Assembly (NCBI RefSeq): GCF_032062135.1
Contig: NC_092859.1
Location: 90,890,843 to 90,954,842, forward strand
Direction of reading: 5' to 3'
DNA length: 64,000 nucleotides
Source: Pyxicephalus adspersus
Lineage: Eukaryota > Chordata > Amphibia > Anura > Pyxicephalidae
Positions 35,301 through 46,540 of this stretch are shown piece after piece (within the stretch, counting starts at the first letter, position 1; each line of letters starts with the position of its first letter). A model generated the notes under the pieces. That model worked only from the letters and a program-made list of their open reading frames with translations. It had not been told where the DNA came from and searched no databases. The position numbers were made by a program, and so were the translations under genes.

Positions 35301-38300
35301 AATTGGAAGGATTGATGAAGGATGTGATAGCATTGTGCAGGTCAGAGAAGACATTTTAAGTGGGCCTGGCCAACTCTGGAGCCGCCATCTTCCATTTGTT
35401 CTTCCACTTCGGGATGATCTTCAGCCATCTTGATTGCCTGTGCTGGGATTACATAACCATAAACCATCCCAGCATACGCAAGGGACATTGCACATGTAAG
35501 TTAAAAAGCTGATGCTCAGTTTTTTGCCAGAGACCCAACACGATCAGGCCTGAATATTCAAACTTAAAGGTGAAACTTTAGCCAGATGCCAAACAGTGCT
35601 TTAGGAAAATAAATCGCTACAAGAACATTATTTTTTTACATCACTTAGTAGTAAAATGGGCAATTAGCTTTAATGCTAGCCATGCATGTGGTTAGTTCCA
35701 GGCAATTTTAACCATGCTTTAAAGACAGAACTTTATAAAACAACCCAGATCAAAACTAAAGACTGCAAAGAATAATAGAAAATATGTGTGTAAATCTGTT
35801 TAGCTGTCTAATGTTTATTTCCTTTCTCAGAATTATTCTATTTGGAATAAATGCAGTGTGTGATATTTAATCAATCAAAAATCACCAAAAACCAAAATAG
35901 CTGGTTTCTCAGCTTTTATTATTTATTATTAAAAAAGTGGTTAATAGATCTGAATGAAGCAAGATTATTTTTCTTCTTTTAATTACTAGCTGTATTTATT
36001 TGACATATTTTGCAGATCCCACTGTGAACAGGTGTCCTAAAATGTTAAGCAAGAAGGAGGGAATTATCTTCTAAACCAAATCCAGATACACATGAAAGAG
36101 CAATGGATATAGTGCTTTAACCTACAGAAACGAATCAGTTGCCAACTTTTTTCTTTCCAACTAGTAAAAAGTAAACATTTATTAGCGGATTTGGATTTCT
36201 TATTTTCTTTTCCCATGTGAATGTATGCATTGTATATACAGTATGCATATTTTAATGTATGTGTGTGTTTATGTATGTTTACATCTCTGTTCCAAAACAA
36301 TCTTTGAACAGACACAGGCAGTATTTTTTTGAGTTGGTTCTATCTGAATAAATGTATTTTTAGCACCTAAATAAAAGGTGGATAGGAAGGTAAACAATAT
36401 TGCACAATAGAAAAATACATGAAAAAGGAAAAAAGGAAGAAACAAGGCTTTTCTAAAAAATGTTCTTTATAGGTATTATTCCATATAACCCATAGGCTGT
36501 GGCTATATGTCGATCAGTTGTGTATGCAGGATTAAAGGTGTGAATGAGCCAAATTTGGAGTTAATCAGGATTTTTTCTTCTTTGAGACATATGTGGATAG
36601 AATTGTATCTGGAGCTTCCTTCCCATTTTAAAGAGCAGCAATTCCTAAAGCACACCTAAAAAAGCCTTACATATTAAAAACAGCGTCATTGTGAAATATT
36701 GCAGATGCTTTGTAAAATATTTTATATGCTCTTTGGCTTTTTGGGTAAAAAAAATAAAATAAAATAAGAACAACAGGGGGTGAGGAAAAAAATTGATGAT
36801 TTAGGCCAATAACAGCACTGCCTGAGGCTTTTACTTTTAAAATGTAAAATTTTGGATTTTTTATTGCGGTCTACTTTGCTGCTAGTAATCACCAGGACAA
36901 AACATTAACCTCACCAATAAGGAGAGAAGTTAAAATTTCTTTCAGGTTTAAAATTCTATCTGTGTCTCATTAGGCAAGCATTATTCTGAGTTCTTGCTTT
37001 GTCTGACCATAGTATTATATAGAGGAAGGGAAGAGAAATCTTCCCACAAAGTACAATAAAAACCTGATAAAAGTTCTAACTCTTCTTCTTCTAACTATTT
37101 ATCCCTGTTTCCTTAAAACTGCTGTTTTGTCACCCTGTCACACAGGCAATGTAGATCATGTGGAGGTCAGTTCAACTTTCATTACAGACTAAAACATGTT
37201 TGAATGCACCCCACAGTCCTAAGAAAGTGTGTAGAGCAATGGTCACCAACATTTTGGCATCACCAGGGTTAACAAATCATGCAAAGGTTTTCTGCACGAA
37301 AGGCTTCAGAAATGCTTCATTCCAAAATTGGCTCTTGTATTAGGTACATCTAAAAACATTAAAAGCCATAATAGTTATATTTTGAGCACCAATTAACCCT
37401 TTCTGAAATCACTATGTGATAAGAAATACTTATAGTTATTTGAGATCTCATTTCTGTAATATTGTGAAAATTCCAATTTTAAAATGAGGAGCAGATATCC
37501 ACCCTCCAATATACATTGCTACTTATACTGTGCCACTTTATAAAAATTAGGCTGTGGTTTGCTCTTGGATTTTTCTCTGTTCAATTGTGCAGAGGGAGCT
37601 CGGTGGTTGGAGGAGAGCTGGTCATGAGATTTGAGAGTATAAATTACAGTGAAGTATGTTGTTGTAGTTATAGTATATAGTTATAGTATAAATGGGCTTG
37701 TTGTTTTTTTTATAAACCACTGCATACCACTGATTTTAATGTGCTCCTAAGTTTTGATTTCATGTTGTTGACTAATAATTTATAGCTCAATGACAGTTAA
37801 TGTGTCCCATTTGTGATAGCAAATTTTGAAGTAAAGTGCACCAGATGTGGACACGTTTGCTGATGGTTGTGTAAAAAGTGACATAATTGCATGTTTATTC
37901 CAAATTTAAAATCCAAACTTTTCTATTTTGGATTCTAGAAGCCGCAGCGAAACGTTTTAAATGCCTTCCCTACATCTAGAATAAATATTTTTGGATAGTA
38001 CAGGGAACTATACCATCATCAAGCTGCTTAAAGAATATCTGTGTGTCCTTGAATCAGATCTAAACTGCTATGTGCTGGATGGGCTTTTTCCATATGTGCA
38101 AGTATGTACACCATACTTAGGTTACAAATGTACCCTTCTCCAGTGTTGTGTGATGCAGACATCGTTCTCCATTGCCACCATCTTTGCTATTTCTTCTTTT
38201 TGGTTACCAGGCATCCTTTTTAGCAACTGGGCAGCCACTAAAAATGTAACTCCAGCATATCTTCGCAGAAGCTACATTCACCCGGAACACTGTCCCATTG

Positions 38301-38458
38301 AATGTGGAAATTACACTGCATGCCACTGTACAGTTTAAATTACCAATTTTTATGGAAAGAGAAAACATTTTTGGTAAAGGAGAGTTTACGTACATATCAT
38401 CTCTGCCCCAAACCCCTATTTCTGGACAATTTTGTTTTCTTTTTGGAGTTTAGTTTTT
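35301..38458. other. unassigned intergenic DNA
   Basis: Mostly AT-rich without a gene. Three places resemble dispersed repeats: 35370-35500 (GAGCCGCCATCTTCC, CCCAGCATACGCAAGG), 37235-37290 (CAATGGTCACCAACATTTTG, like a hAT end) and 37940-37990 (GAAGCCGCAGCGAAACGTTT). None has both ends here. Confidence 0.45.
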
Positions 38459-38466
38459 CTTTAAAA

Positions 38467-39312
38467 GAGTGTTTCTCAACAATTTTACCACACTGAGACT
38501 CTTGTAATAACTTTCAGGTGGTTAGGGAACCCCTGCTATAATTACTAAATCTACAATGTACATTATTGTAGTAGTCAATTGGAAGAATGACTCCCACATT
38601 GATCGCCAGTTGGAAGAATGCTACATTTACAGATAGCTTATTGCTCAAGGGCCTCTTAGCAATCTCCGAAAAACCCTAAGGTTCAATGTCACGCACTGAG
38701 AGACAGGACCACTGAACTGTGCTTGCACAGAGGTGGTGTGAGCCCTGATAAGGGCCAAGGCGCAGAGTCCAAGAAGTAACCAGGTCTTCTCTAGAGCATC
38801 TGATGGTGAAGATGTTGCGCCGCTGGTTACTGGCAGGTTGCGGTCTTTGGGCACACCAAGGTTGGCAAAACACGGTACCAAATCACAAGGCAGAAGGATA
38901 GTCGAGGAAGGCCGGGGTTGAGGCAGACAGCAAGCAAGAGAGGACAGGTCACACGCCAGGGGTCAATAGCCAGGGATCCAGGAGACAGACACAAGTGACA
39001 CAGGGGCCACTGCAGGCACAGGGAACACAGTACACACTGGAAGCAACAGGAGGCACAGGTGACTCAGGGATATCCACAGACAGGAACACTGGAACAGCAA
39101 GAACACTGAGTGCAGTGTGTGAGCTAGCTAGCTAAAAGGCCAGGGATGATTAAGAGGCTATTTTCTGATTGGCTGGCAAAGCTGATAAAGCTTGCTAGCG
39201 TAGGCACGCCCAGAGTCAGAACTGCCCACATGCGCAGGAGAGATGCGCTTCTGCGCTTTAGCAAGGAAAAGGTAAGTGTGACATTCAATAGGACAATGGT
39301 TGAGAAGCACTG
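38467..39312. mobile_element. hAT-like non-autonomous element, split by a solo LTR
   Basis: Left end GAGTGTTTCTCAACAATTTT at 38467; right end GGTTGAGAAGCACTG ending 39312, forming inverted repeats of the common hAT type. Flanks CTTTAAAA (38459-38466) and CTTGAAAG (39313-39320) match at 6 of 8 positions, as expected of an aged 8-bp duplication. Without the inserted LTR the element is about 245 bp. Confidence 0.75.
38687..39283. mobile_element. solo LTR, nested in the hAT-like element
   Basis: A 597-bp segment with TGTCAC at the left and GTGACA at the right end, flanked on both sides by TTCAA (38682-38686 and 39284-39288), the 5-bp duplication expected for an LTR retrotransposon. A second, truncated copy is at 55510-56153; the two share AGAAGATGTTGCG-type and CAGAACTGCCCACNTGCGCA segments. 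Strand is not certain; a gypsy-type origin is likely but unproved. Confidence 0.85.
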
Positions 39313-39320
39313 CTTGAAAG

Positions 39321-40402
39321 TATTAATTCCAGTCTCTTTATAGTTATAGATTTATTTGTTAAGTTTTGGATAAAGTGCTGAAGTTTAAGAAACTTTGTAA
39401 GTTTTTTTTATTTTTCCCCAGTGGGGAGATTTTCTTAATGGGGACACATACAACATGAGGAATCCTTAAGGGGTTTTATTTCTTCTCTACTCTATCCAGC
39501 ACTAAAAATAAACAGTTGCCCTTTAAGGAACTATTTTCAAATATAAAAGCATTACTTAACCTTTCAATTCTCTGTTGTAGAACATAAGGGAATATATTTA
39601 TAGTAGTAAAAAAAAGAACTTCTAGAAAAATATCATAAATATACAAAATTCATAATATATATTTTTTTAATAATACAGTTTGAGTCTTTAAAAACAGCAG
39701 GACATATTTACATGTGACTGTACCATTTAGTACAACTGTGATTGTAACAAATGCATTCAGCTGTAACTATCACCTACTGCTTCTATATTTAGGCTTATAC
39801 AAAACATGGGACTTAATCATGTTTATTCATGAGAATATGACTATTGGTTTGAAGCATATAAATGCACACATACTGAATCCCCCTAGCAAAGGTTTATTAA
39901 GCCTGCTTTACCCAAGTATTAGTGCCTTGGGAGTTCAGTGAAGAAATACACACCATTCTATACTTATTCATACAGTTTTAACAAATGCTTTGGATGCAGG
40001 CTGGTGAAAAACTTTACCTATCCTTGCAAAACTATATGCAAACACCACAAAACTATAAAAATAAAAAAGACAACATAATGCAGACAATGGGCCTATATTT
40101 AATGTCAAAGTAGTTTGAAAATGAATGTTTTTTTCTTCTTTGGGCCGCATACATTATTTTACCTAAGACATCTCTTTAAACAAACAAAAGTGATCCATTG
40201 ATATAAATTTTTTTGACACAGTTGAGAGACCACAACTCAATAATTTGCCATATTTATATGCAAATGATGGCTACTTTATGTTTAATTCAAGCACAAATAT
40301 TATTAATGGTTGCCTAATGAGAAAAGATTCCTTCTGGATCATTACCTTGACATGATGAATGGGCTTGTGTATAGCCATGATGTATAGCCATGATCATGGT
40401 GA
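39321..40402. other. unassigned intergenic DNA
   Basis: AT-rich; no gene, terminal repeat or tandem array seen apart from a doubled GTATAGCCATGAT near 40375-40395. Confidence 0.5.
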
Positions 40403-40631
40403 AGCCATGATCTAAATCATGTAAGCCTACCCAAGACAGGAAGGTCATGACAAAGAGATTAGCCTAAATGCAATCCTATACAATCCACAGGAGAAAAAAA
40501 TGGCAGCCCACTCCATTATCTTTGCCAAAAAAATCCTTTTAATATAAGCAACCAAAGCATGTCAATGTTGTGAAAGATGAGCCCCTCCATTCTGAAGGAA
40601 CTGTATATTTTTGCTGCTTGACAAAAATATA

Positions 40632-41638
40632 CAGTCACGAAAAAAGTAACATTTTAATTCTAAGGTGTTGCCTATCAGGATATGAGAAAAAAATCATCTG
40701 GTTCTCAACAATACATGGAATGCCGTGTCATTATTTATTTAAGAAAACTAAGTCAAAATGCTGAAGCAGTATGTAAAAAATTAGGTATACCCTTACCACT
40801 ACCATATAAATTAGCAGGGTAAGTGGCAGCCATAAGCACGGGTGACCACCTCTTTAAAAGCAGAAGGTTTGGTAGTTTGCTAGTCTGAAGCATTCAGATG
40901 TGTGTTACCACAATGCCAAAGAAGGTAGACAGTAACAATGATCTTCGAGAAGCATTTGTTACTGTCCTTCAATTTGGGAAGAATTATAAGACCATTTCAA
41001 AACAATATGAGTCCATTGTTCTATGGTGATAACATTTATTTTACATTCAAAATAGTTGCCAATCTTCCCAAAAGTGAATGTTCCCGAAATCTCACCCCAT
41101 GGTCAGACTGCAATGCTCAGAAAAATTGCAAAACACCGTTAGGTTAGGCCACAGTTAGCATGTTAAAAGTTCATGACAGTATAAATAGAAAAAGACTGAA
41201 CAAGTATGGCATGTGTTGAAAGGTTTCCAGGGAAAAGCCTCTTCTTCCTAAAAAGAACATACCAAGAACATGCCAGCATGGCTTAGATTTACAAATTTTA
41301 ATCTGAACAAACCGTTAGACATTTGGAACAATTTCCTTTGGGCAGCCAAAAGTGGAAATGTTTGGCCATAATGCACAGCGCCACGTTTGGGGAAAACCAA
41401 ACACAGCATATCAGCACAAACCCCTCATCCTAATTATCGTTTGTAACGTTGTAAAAAACAGTGGGCCAAAATTCCTCCAGAACAATGTAAGAGAAAGATA
41501 AAATCATACAGAAAACAATTACTTCAATTTTTTACTTAAAAAGCTATAGAATCATGGGATGTACTGTACCAGATAATATGTCCCGATACCTAAAACCTTA
41601 GAACTGAAAGAGAGTGTACTTTCTTTTTCTCATGACTG
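40632..41638 (+). mobile_element. Tc1/mariner transposon, decayed
   Basis: Left end CAGTCACGAAAAAAGTAA after TA (40630-40631); right end, read inward, CAGTCATGAGAAAAAGAAAG, ending 41638. Length is about 1 kb. The body carries a transposase pseudogene. A second copy of only its first ~286 bp lies at 43344-43629 in unit 2 of the surrounding duplication. Confidence 0.88.
40914..41480 (+). pseudogene. Tc1-like transposase pseudogene
   Basis: From ATG 40914 the frame reads MPKKVDSNNDLREAFVTV then FGKNYKTISKQYES, the N-terminal paired-like helix-turn-helix of Tc1-type transposases. Later pieces in other frames give VANLPKSEC, RKRLNKYG, KPLLPKKN, VEMFGHNAQRHVWGKPNTAY and QHKPLI, in the right order up to the second catalytic region. 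Stops and frameshifts occur from about 41020 on, and the C-terminal third, including the last acidic residue, is missing. Product would have been about 340 residues. Confidence 0.85.
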
Positions 41639-43146
41639 TGAGTACAAGTAGTGTAAAACTAATGATCCTGTTGGGTCAAAGCCAAGTGAACATCCAACTT
41701 CTGAACTTCTCAGAGACAATATAAACAATCATGTGATGTTGAAAACAGTCTACTACTAGAAATTGGAGCGTAAAATCTGCATTTCAAGTCAAATTGAAAG
41801 ATGAAAGATCTGGACCACCAGATCCAATGATATGGGCAAGAAACATATAAAAGAAATGAAGAAACATTTATTATCAATAATGAAGTCGCAAAATCAGTCC
41901 TGGATTACAATTTAAAAATGTAAAAATGGTTTTATTCTGACTGCAAGTTCAAACTATTATACATTACCACGATCCAAGATCAGTGTTCCTGAAGGAACAT
42001 TTAGGTAATTAGAAGGAGGTAATAGGAAAACAATTAGGGACTGTTCAGATTGTTGCATAACAGTATTGTGTAATTATTTCATTGCAGTGAAAAAAAGGTG
42101 CATTTTAATGTTTTTTTAAGACAAACCACACATGATAGTGTGGTGCAATTCATTTGAAATAGCACCCCAACACTCTAAACCATTGCATGGTCCATCACTT
42201 GTGTTGCATCCCACCAGAACACATGGGTAACCACTACAGTGTGGTGCAATGCTTTAGAAAATCCTAATCTAATTTTCAGTGTGTTCAGATGAATGGTGAA
42301 CTTTAACAAAATACAGGTTAATGCAAAACATTGTGAATTCACTTGCGTTTGATAACCTACCACAACAGCCAAGATAGCTCTGAATGGTTCCTAAAAGTAA
42401 AGAAAACTATGTATATATGTATACATGGATTTGCTTATGTATGCTCAACCAATATCCCTACCCAGCATTTCTTATAGTCACAAATTGTTTTTGCATTTTT
42501 TTTGTTTCAGCAGGAATTCAGCAGCATTTCTGTATCTCTGTGTATATTTTAGCTCAGCTTTAGCACTTTTAAATTAATTACTATAATTCCTGTCTATTTA
42601 CTCAGGAAAATACTTATGATTTTTTTCATATGTTATCCTTTTTTTTAAAGTACTGCAATAACCCATCAGCCAGCTGTGTAAGGCCCTGTGTCTATGGGCT
42701 TTTACATCACCATTATTTTTTTGGCATTCATAGCATTTACTTGTCTTACAGTTGATATGACATCGGGTTAATGCAGACTTTTTTGTCTAGGATATTGATA
42801 AAAAATATCACGGTGTGAACATCTATTATGGCTGGCCTATTTATGACTTCAAAATATCAGGAGAGGCTTCAATGAATCACAAACTCTGTTCTTTCTAAAT
42901 AGATTGTATGAAAAAAGATATTGATGTTTATGTATTCCAAGAATTGCTTATGTATACTTTCATTTCCCAAACTGTTTGTGTTTCTCTTTATTATGTATCA
43001 CAAAAATATGCATAATATGATGGTAAACAAATACATGATTTCCTGTTCTTGGGCTTCGTCTTTTGACCTAATGTCCCTTTTTACTTAATATGGTGATGAC
43101 ACAGAGAAAACAGATGCAAATTGTAACTTCCAGGAAACAGCCACTT

Positions 43147-44920
43147 AGCCATGATCTAAATCATACAAATCATCAAAATACAATCCTATACAATCCACAG
43201 AAGAAGGAACTGGCAGCCCACACTAGTATTTTTGCCAAAAATCCATTGAATACAAGCAACCAAATCATGTCAATGTGGTCAAAGATGATCCCCTTCAATC
43301 TGGAGGAACTGTATATTTTTGTCAAGCTACTTGACAAAATATACAGTCATGAAAAAAGTGCACTCCTAATTCTAAGGTATTGCATATCAGGATATGAGAA
43401 AAAAAACATCTGGTCCTCAGCAGATCCCTACATTTAGGTAAACACGACTTCTAATGAACAACAACACATGGCATGCTGTGTCATTACTTATTTAAGAAAT
43501 AGTCAAAATGCTGAAGCAGTATGTGAAAAATTAAGTATATCCTTACCACTTCCATAGAAATTGAGAGGGTAAGTGGCAGCCATAAGCATGGGTGACCACG
43601 TCTTTAAAAGCAGAAGGTTTGGTAGTTTGAACTACCATCAACATAAAGAACAGCTTTCCTAAAACAGGCCTTTCTTCCTGGCCCAGCTCTGGTTAGGCCG
43701 GATGTCACTAGGCCCTTCTCCTTTAAGGTTGATGGCTCCTCCGTCAGTGTGGGACCTATCCTCTCCCAGACCCCCACCTGAGCTCGACGCCCAGTGCATT
43801 TTTCTCAAGGACTATTTTTACTGACCATAAGAACCTCCAGTACCTACAATCAGCTCACTGCCTCAACTCTCGGGAGGCCCGTTGGTCTTTATTCTTTTCT
43901 CACGTTTGATTTTATCATTACCTTCAAACATGGTTCCTCTAACTCCTGAGCTGACGCTCTTTCTCGCTCCTTTGACCCACAGGATTCTAAAACTGCTGCA
44001 GAGCCAGAGTTTAATATCCCTCCAGACCGCATCTTAGTCTTGACCTCTTCCGGGAATCCGCTATTCCTCTGGGTAAAACCTTAGTGCCACCTCAACTTCG
44101 CCTCAGAATGTTACGATGGGCAAATGTTTCCAAACTTTCTGGTCATCTGGGCGTTCATAGAACATTCACATTTCTCTCCCGTCTGTACTGGTGACCCAAC
44201 CTTCGGAAGGATGTGACAGACTATGTCAAGGCCTATGCTGTCTGTGCTCAGGTGAAGACATCTACCTGTGCCTCAGCGGGTCCCCTCCTTCCTTTGCCAA
44301 TTTCCAAGGAGCCTTGGTGTCACCTTTCCATGGATTTCATTACAGATCTTCCACCTTCTGATGGCTGTACTGTTATTTTGGTGGTTGTGGATTGCTTTTA
44401 CAAGATGGCACACTTTGTACTGGGTAACTCTGCTACCATGAGCGGAGTTTGCCCACAAATAACCATGTCAGCACCATTACTCAAGAGTCTCCTTTCTTCA
44501 TTGTCTACGGCAAACATCCTCGTCTCACATCCCCTATGCTTTGCAGACTTTTTTTGTCTAGGATATTGATAAAAATATCACATTGTGTCCATCTATTATG
44601 ACTGGCCCATTTATGATTTCAGAATATCAGGAGAGGCTTCCAATAAATCACAAACTCTGTTCTTTTTAATTAGATTGTATAAAAAAAGATATTGATGTTT
44701 ATGTATTCCAAGAATTGCTTATGTATACTTTCATTTCCCAAACAGTTTTTGCTTCTCTTTATTATATATCACAAAAATATGCATAATATGATGGTAAACA
44801 TATACATGATTTCCTGCGCCTGGGCTTCGTCTTTTGACCTAATGTCCCATTTTACTTAATATGGTGATGACACAGAGAAAACAGATGCAAATTGTAACTT
44901 TTCCGGGAAAACAGCCACTT
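43147..44920 (+). repeat. tandem duplication, unit 2 (core replaced)
   Basis: Left 483 bp (43147-43629) copy unit 1 including the first 286 bp of the Tc1/mariner fossil; right 379 bp (44542-44920) copy the end of unit 1. Between them, 1,892 bp of unit 1 (40880-42771) are absent and 912 bp of Ty3/gypsy pol sequence (43630-44541) stand instead. Confidence 0.88.
43630..44541 (+). pseudogene. Ty3/gypsy pol fragment (RNase H to integrase), with internal deletions
   Basis: Around 43690-43770 a frame gives VRPDVTRPFSF and [16 protein letters not shown] (start of RNase H); 43865-43965 gives [29 protein letters not shown] (end of RNase H). Integrase follows: an HLGVHRTFTFLSRLYW part of the zinc-binding domain near 44140-44190, then at 44213-44430 DYVKAYAVCAQVKTST, LPISKEPW and MDFITDLPPSDG with the first catalytic Asp at 44333-44335. 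The sequence then jumps to SPFFIVYGKHPRL (44485-44530), so the rest of the catalytic core is deleted. No gag, protease, RT core or LTR adjoins it. Confidence 0.85.
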
Positions 44921-45182
44921 AGCCAGCTCATTTTTAAAGGACTTGGGAGAGCTACAAACATTAGAGATATTATTCTACTGCAGTGATTTATGCTTTTGAA
45001 AAAAAAGCAAGTCCAATTACTTGTTTAAAAAAAACAACTAGCAAATGTTTGTGTGTTCTTTGAACAGGTCATTTATAGTGGGAGTGTTAATGGAAACAGG
45101 AAAATGGTTCCTTCTTGGACACAGAAGGAATAGATACAACAGTGGGAGAGTTGCTAAAAATTCTTTACAACATTTTAACACT
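44921..45182. other. unassigned DNA right of the duplication
   Basis: Nothing recognised. Confidence 0.5.
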
Positions 45183-45297
45183 GGGCCTCACTTTTTAAAG
45201 CTCTCAAAGGCTGGAGAAGATACACTTTCATCAGTGAACTTGGGTGATACAGAAAACTTGGAATGGATTTCCTAAAAGTCATTTGCTATTTGTTTAA
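45183..45297. mobile_element. foldback MITE, copy b (left half only)
   Basis: Starts GGGCCTCACTTTTTAAAGC and proceeds through GGCTGGAGAAGATACACTTT and GGAATGGATTTC to TCATTTGCTATTTG, the left arm of the family, then stops where the arm should turn. Confidence 0.8.
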
Positions 45298-45682
45298 TGT
45301 ATCAAAATGTGTATTAAAATTTTTGTATATTCATATAGACAGGATAAAAACAGTGTTTTCAATTGAACATGTTTAGACCAATATGTCCCAGTTCAATAAA
45401 GAAATTATGTATGATGTATATTTGGTATGCTAACTGGGTTAAAGTAATTTCAAACTGAATATTTTACAAATGCAGTGCATTTACAATACATGTCACTACA
45501 CATCATTCCAATGCATAATAATCTGTTCATAGCAGTTCAATAAGTATCCGTGATATCTATATTGTACACAAGTTATAGGATTGAGCATTACCAGTTATGA
45601 TAAATATTGTTGTATGAGATGTACACAGAAATAAATTGCCACAGTCATGCAAGGTAAATATTATAGGTTATTTGTACACACT

Positions 45683-45896
45683 TGGCCTGATTTATTAAAG
45701 GCTGGAGAGGATACACTTTTAAAAGTGAAGATGGGTGATACAGCAAACCTGAAATTGATTTCTTAAATTCATTTGCTATTTGCTAGCAAATGTTTTCAAT
45801 CCTGCACCAGATCCATTCCAGGTTTGCTGGATCGCCCAGCTTAACTGATGAAAGTGTATCCTATCCAGCAATGGAGAGCTTTAATAAATCAGGCTC
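45683..45896. mobile_element. foldback MITE, copy c
   Basis: A 214-bp near-palindrome: left end TGGCCTGATTTATTAAAGG, right end CTTTAATAAATCAGGCTC, with long complementary arms (GGCTGGAGAGGATACACTTT against AAAGTGTATCCTATCCAGC; AGCAAACCTG against CAGGTTTGCT). Flanked by ACT on both sides (45680-45682, 45897-45899). Confidence 0.9.
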
Positions 45897-46078
45897 ACTG
45901 TCACTATGAGCAGAATTTAGGGAATAGTGACAATGTCTACAAATAAGTCTTCTCCCAGGCATTTACAGCTCAACACAGTGTGCTAATTGAGAAAGGTTTT
46001 AGAGTATGAAGAAGAATGTAGCCTCTCCTATTACCCAATACCTGATCTGGCAAGTACCTAAGCCATGATGCCAATCCT

Positions 46079-46151
46079 AGCCTGTGTAACCTACAGTATC
46101 CCAGCTTAGATAGGGTGTATCTAAGCTTGGATACTGTAGGTTAGATAGGCT
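46079..46151. repeat. 34-bp-arm hairpin
   Basis: Arms 46079-46112 and 46118-46151 pair at 31 of 34 positions around a 5-nt loop (GGGTG). The left arm contains AACCTACAGTATCC, the right arm GGATACTGTAGGTT. Confidence 0.93.
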
Positions 46152-46324
46152 AGAATGCTAATCGGAGGATACAGTAAAGAAATTTGGCGCATTATGTAAA
46201 GGTCCGGGAGGGTGGGCTGTCCGCAAACACTGTTACTTTGCCCAGATTGGGCACTTTCTAGGGAAAGGGTTCTGCACTGGAGGGGGGTGCACAGGAAATT
46301 ACACCAACTTACCATGGAAACTAT

Positions 46325-46537
46325 GGGCCTGATTTATTAAAGCCCTCCGGGGCTGAAGAGGATACGCAACCTGGGTGATTCAGCAAACCTGGAATGGATC
46401 TGATCCAGGATTCAAAACATTTGCTAGCAAATAGCAAATTACATTGAAGATATTAATTTCAGGTTTGCTGGATCACACAGCTTCAATTATGACAGTGTAT
46501 CCTTTCCAGCCTTGGAGCGCTTTATTAAAGGAGGCCC
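46325..46537. mobile_element. foldback MITE, copy d
   Basis: A 213-bp member of the same family: GGGCCTGATTTATTAAAGC at the left, GCTTTATTAAAGGAGGCCC at the right, central TTTGCTAGCAAATAGCAAAT. Flanked by TAT on both sides (46322-46324, 46538-46540). Confidence 0.9.
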
Positions 46538-46540
46538 TAT

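Larger units (their letters stand above)
40403..43146 (+). repeat. tandem duplication, unit 1 (~2.74 kb)
   Basis: The unit begins AGCCATGATCTAAATCAT (40403) and ends CAGCCACTT just before a new AGCCATGATCTAAATCAT (43147). Its left part (40403-40879) matches 43147-43629, and its right part (42772-43146) matches 44542-44920 closely. Both outer ends and the junction carry AGCC, so the duplication probably used this 4-bp microhomology. Its middle holds a Tc1/mariner fossil (40632-41638) and about 1.1 kb of unassigned DNA. Confidence 0.88.

Noticed and set aside
37247..37290. hAT element starting CAATGGTCACCAAC
   Set aside because: Only one possible end is present; no matching inverted end or 8-bp duplication was found nearby.
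42772..44920. LTR retrotransposon with the two 0.38-kb blocks as LTRs
   Set aside because: The blocks start TGCAGAC and lack a clear CA-ended inverted terminus, flanking 5-mers differ (GTTAA and GCTCA), and the interior begins with a copy of the left part of the duplication, which fits a tandem duplication better. Kept as an alternative in the findings.
46079..46151. Annotating the hairpin as a microRNA gene
   Set aside because: Stem and loop size alone are not enough, and nearby foldback elements make a transposon origin as likely.
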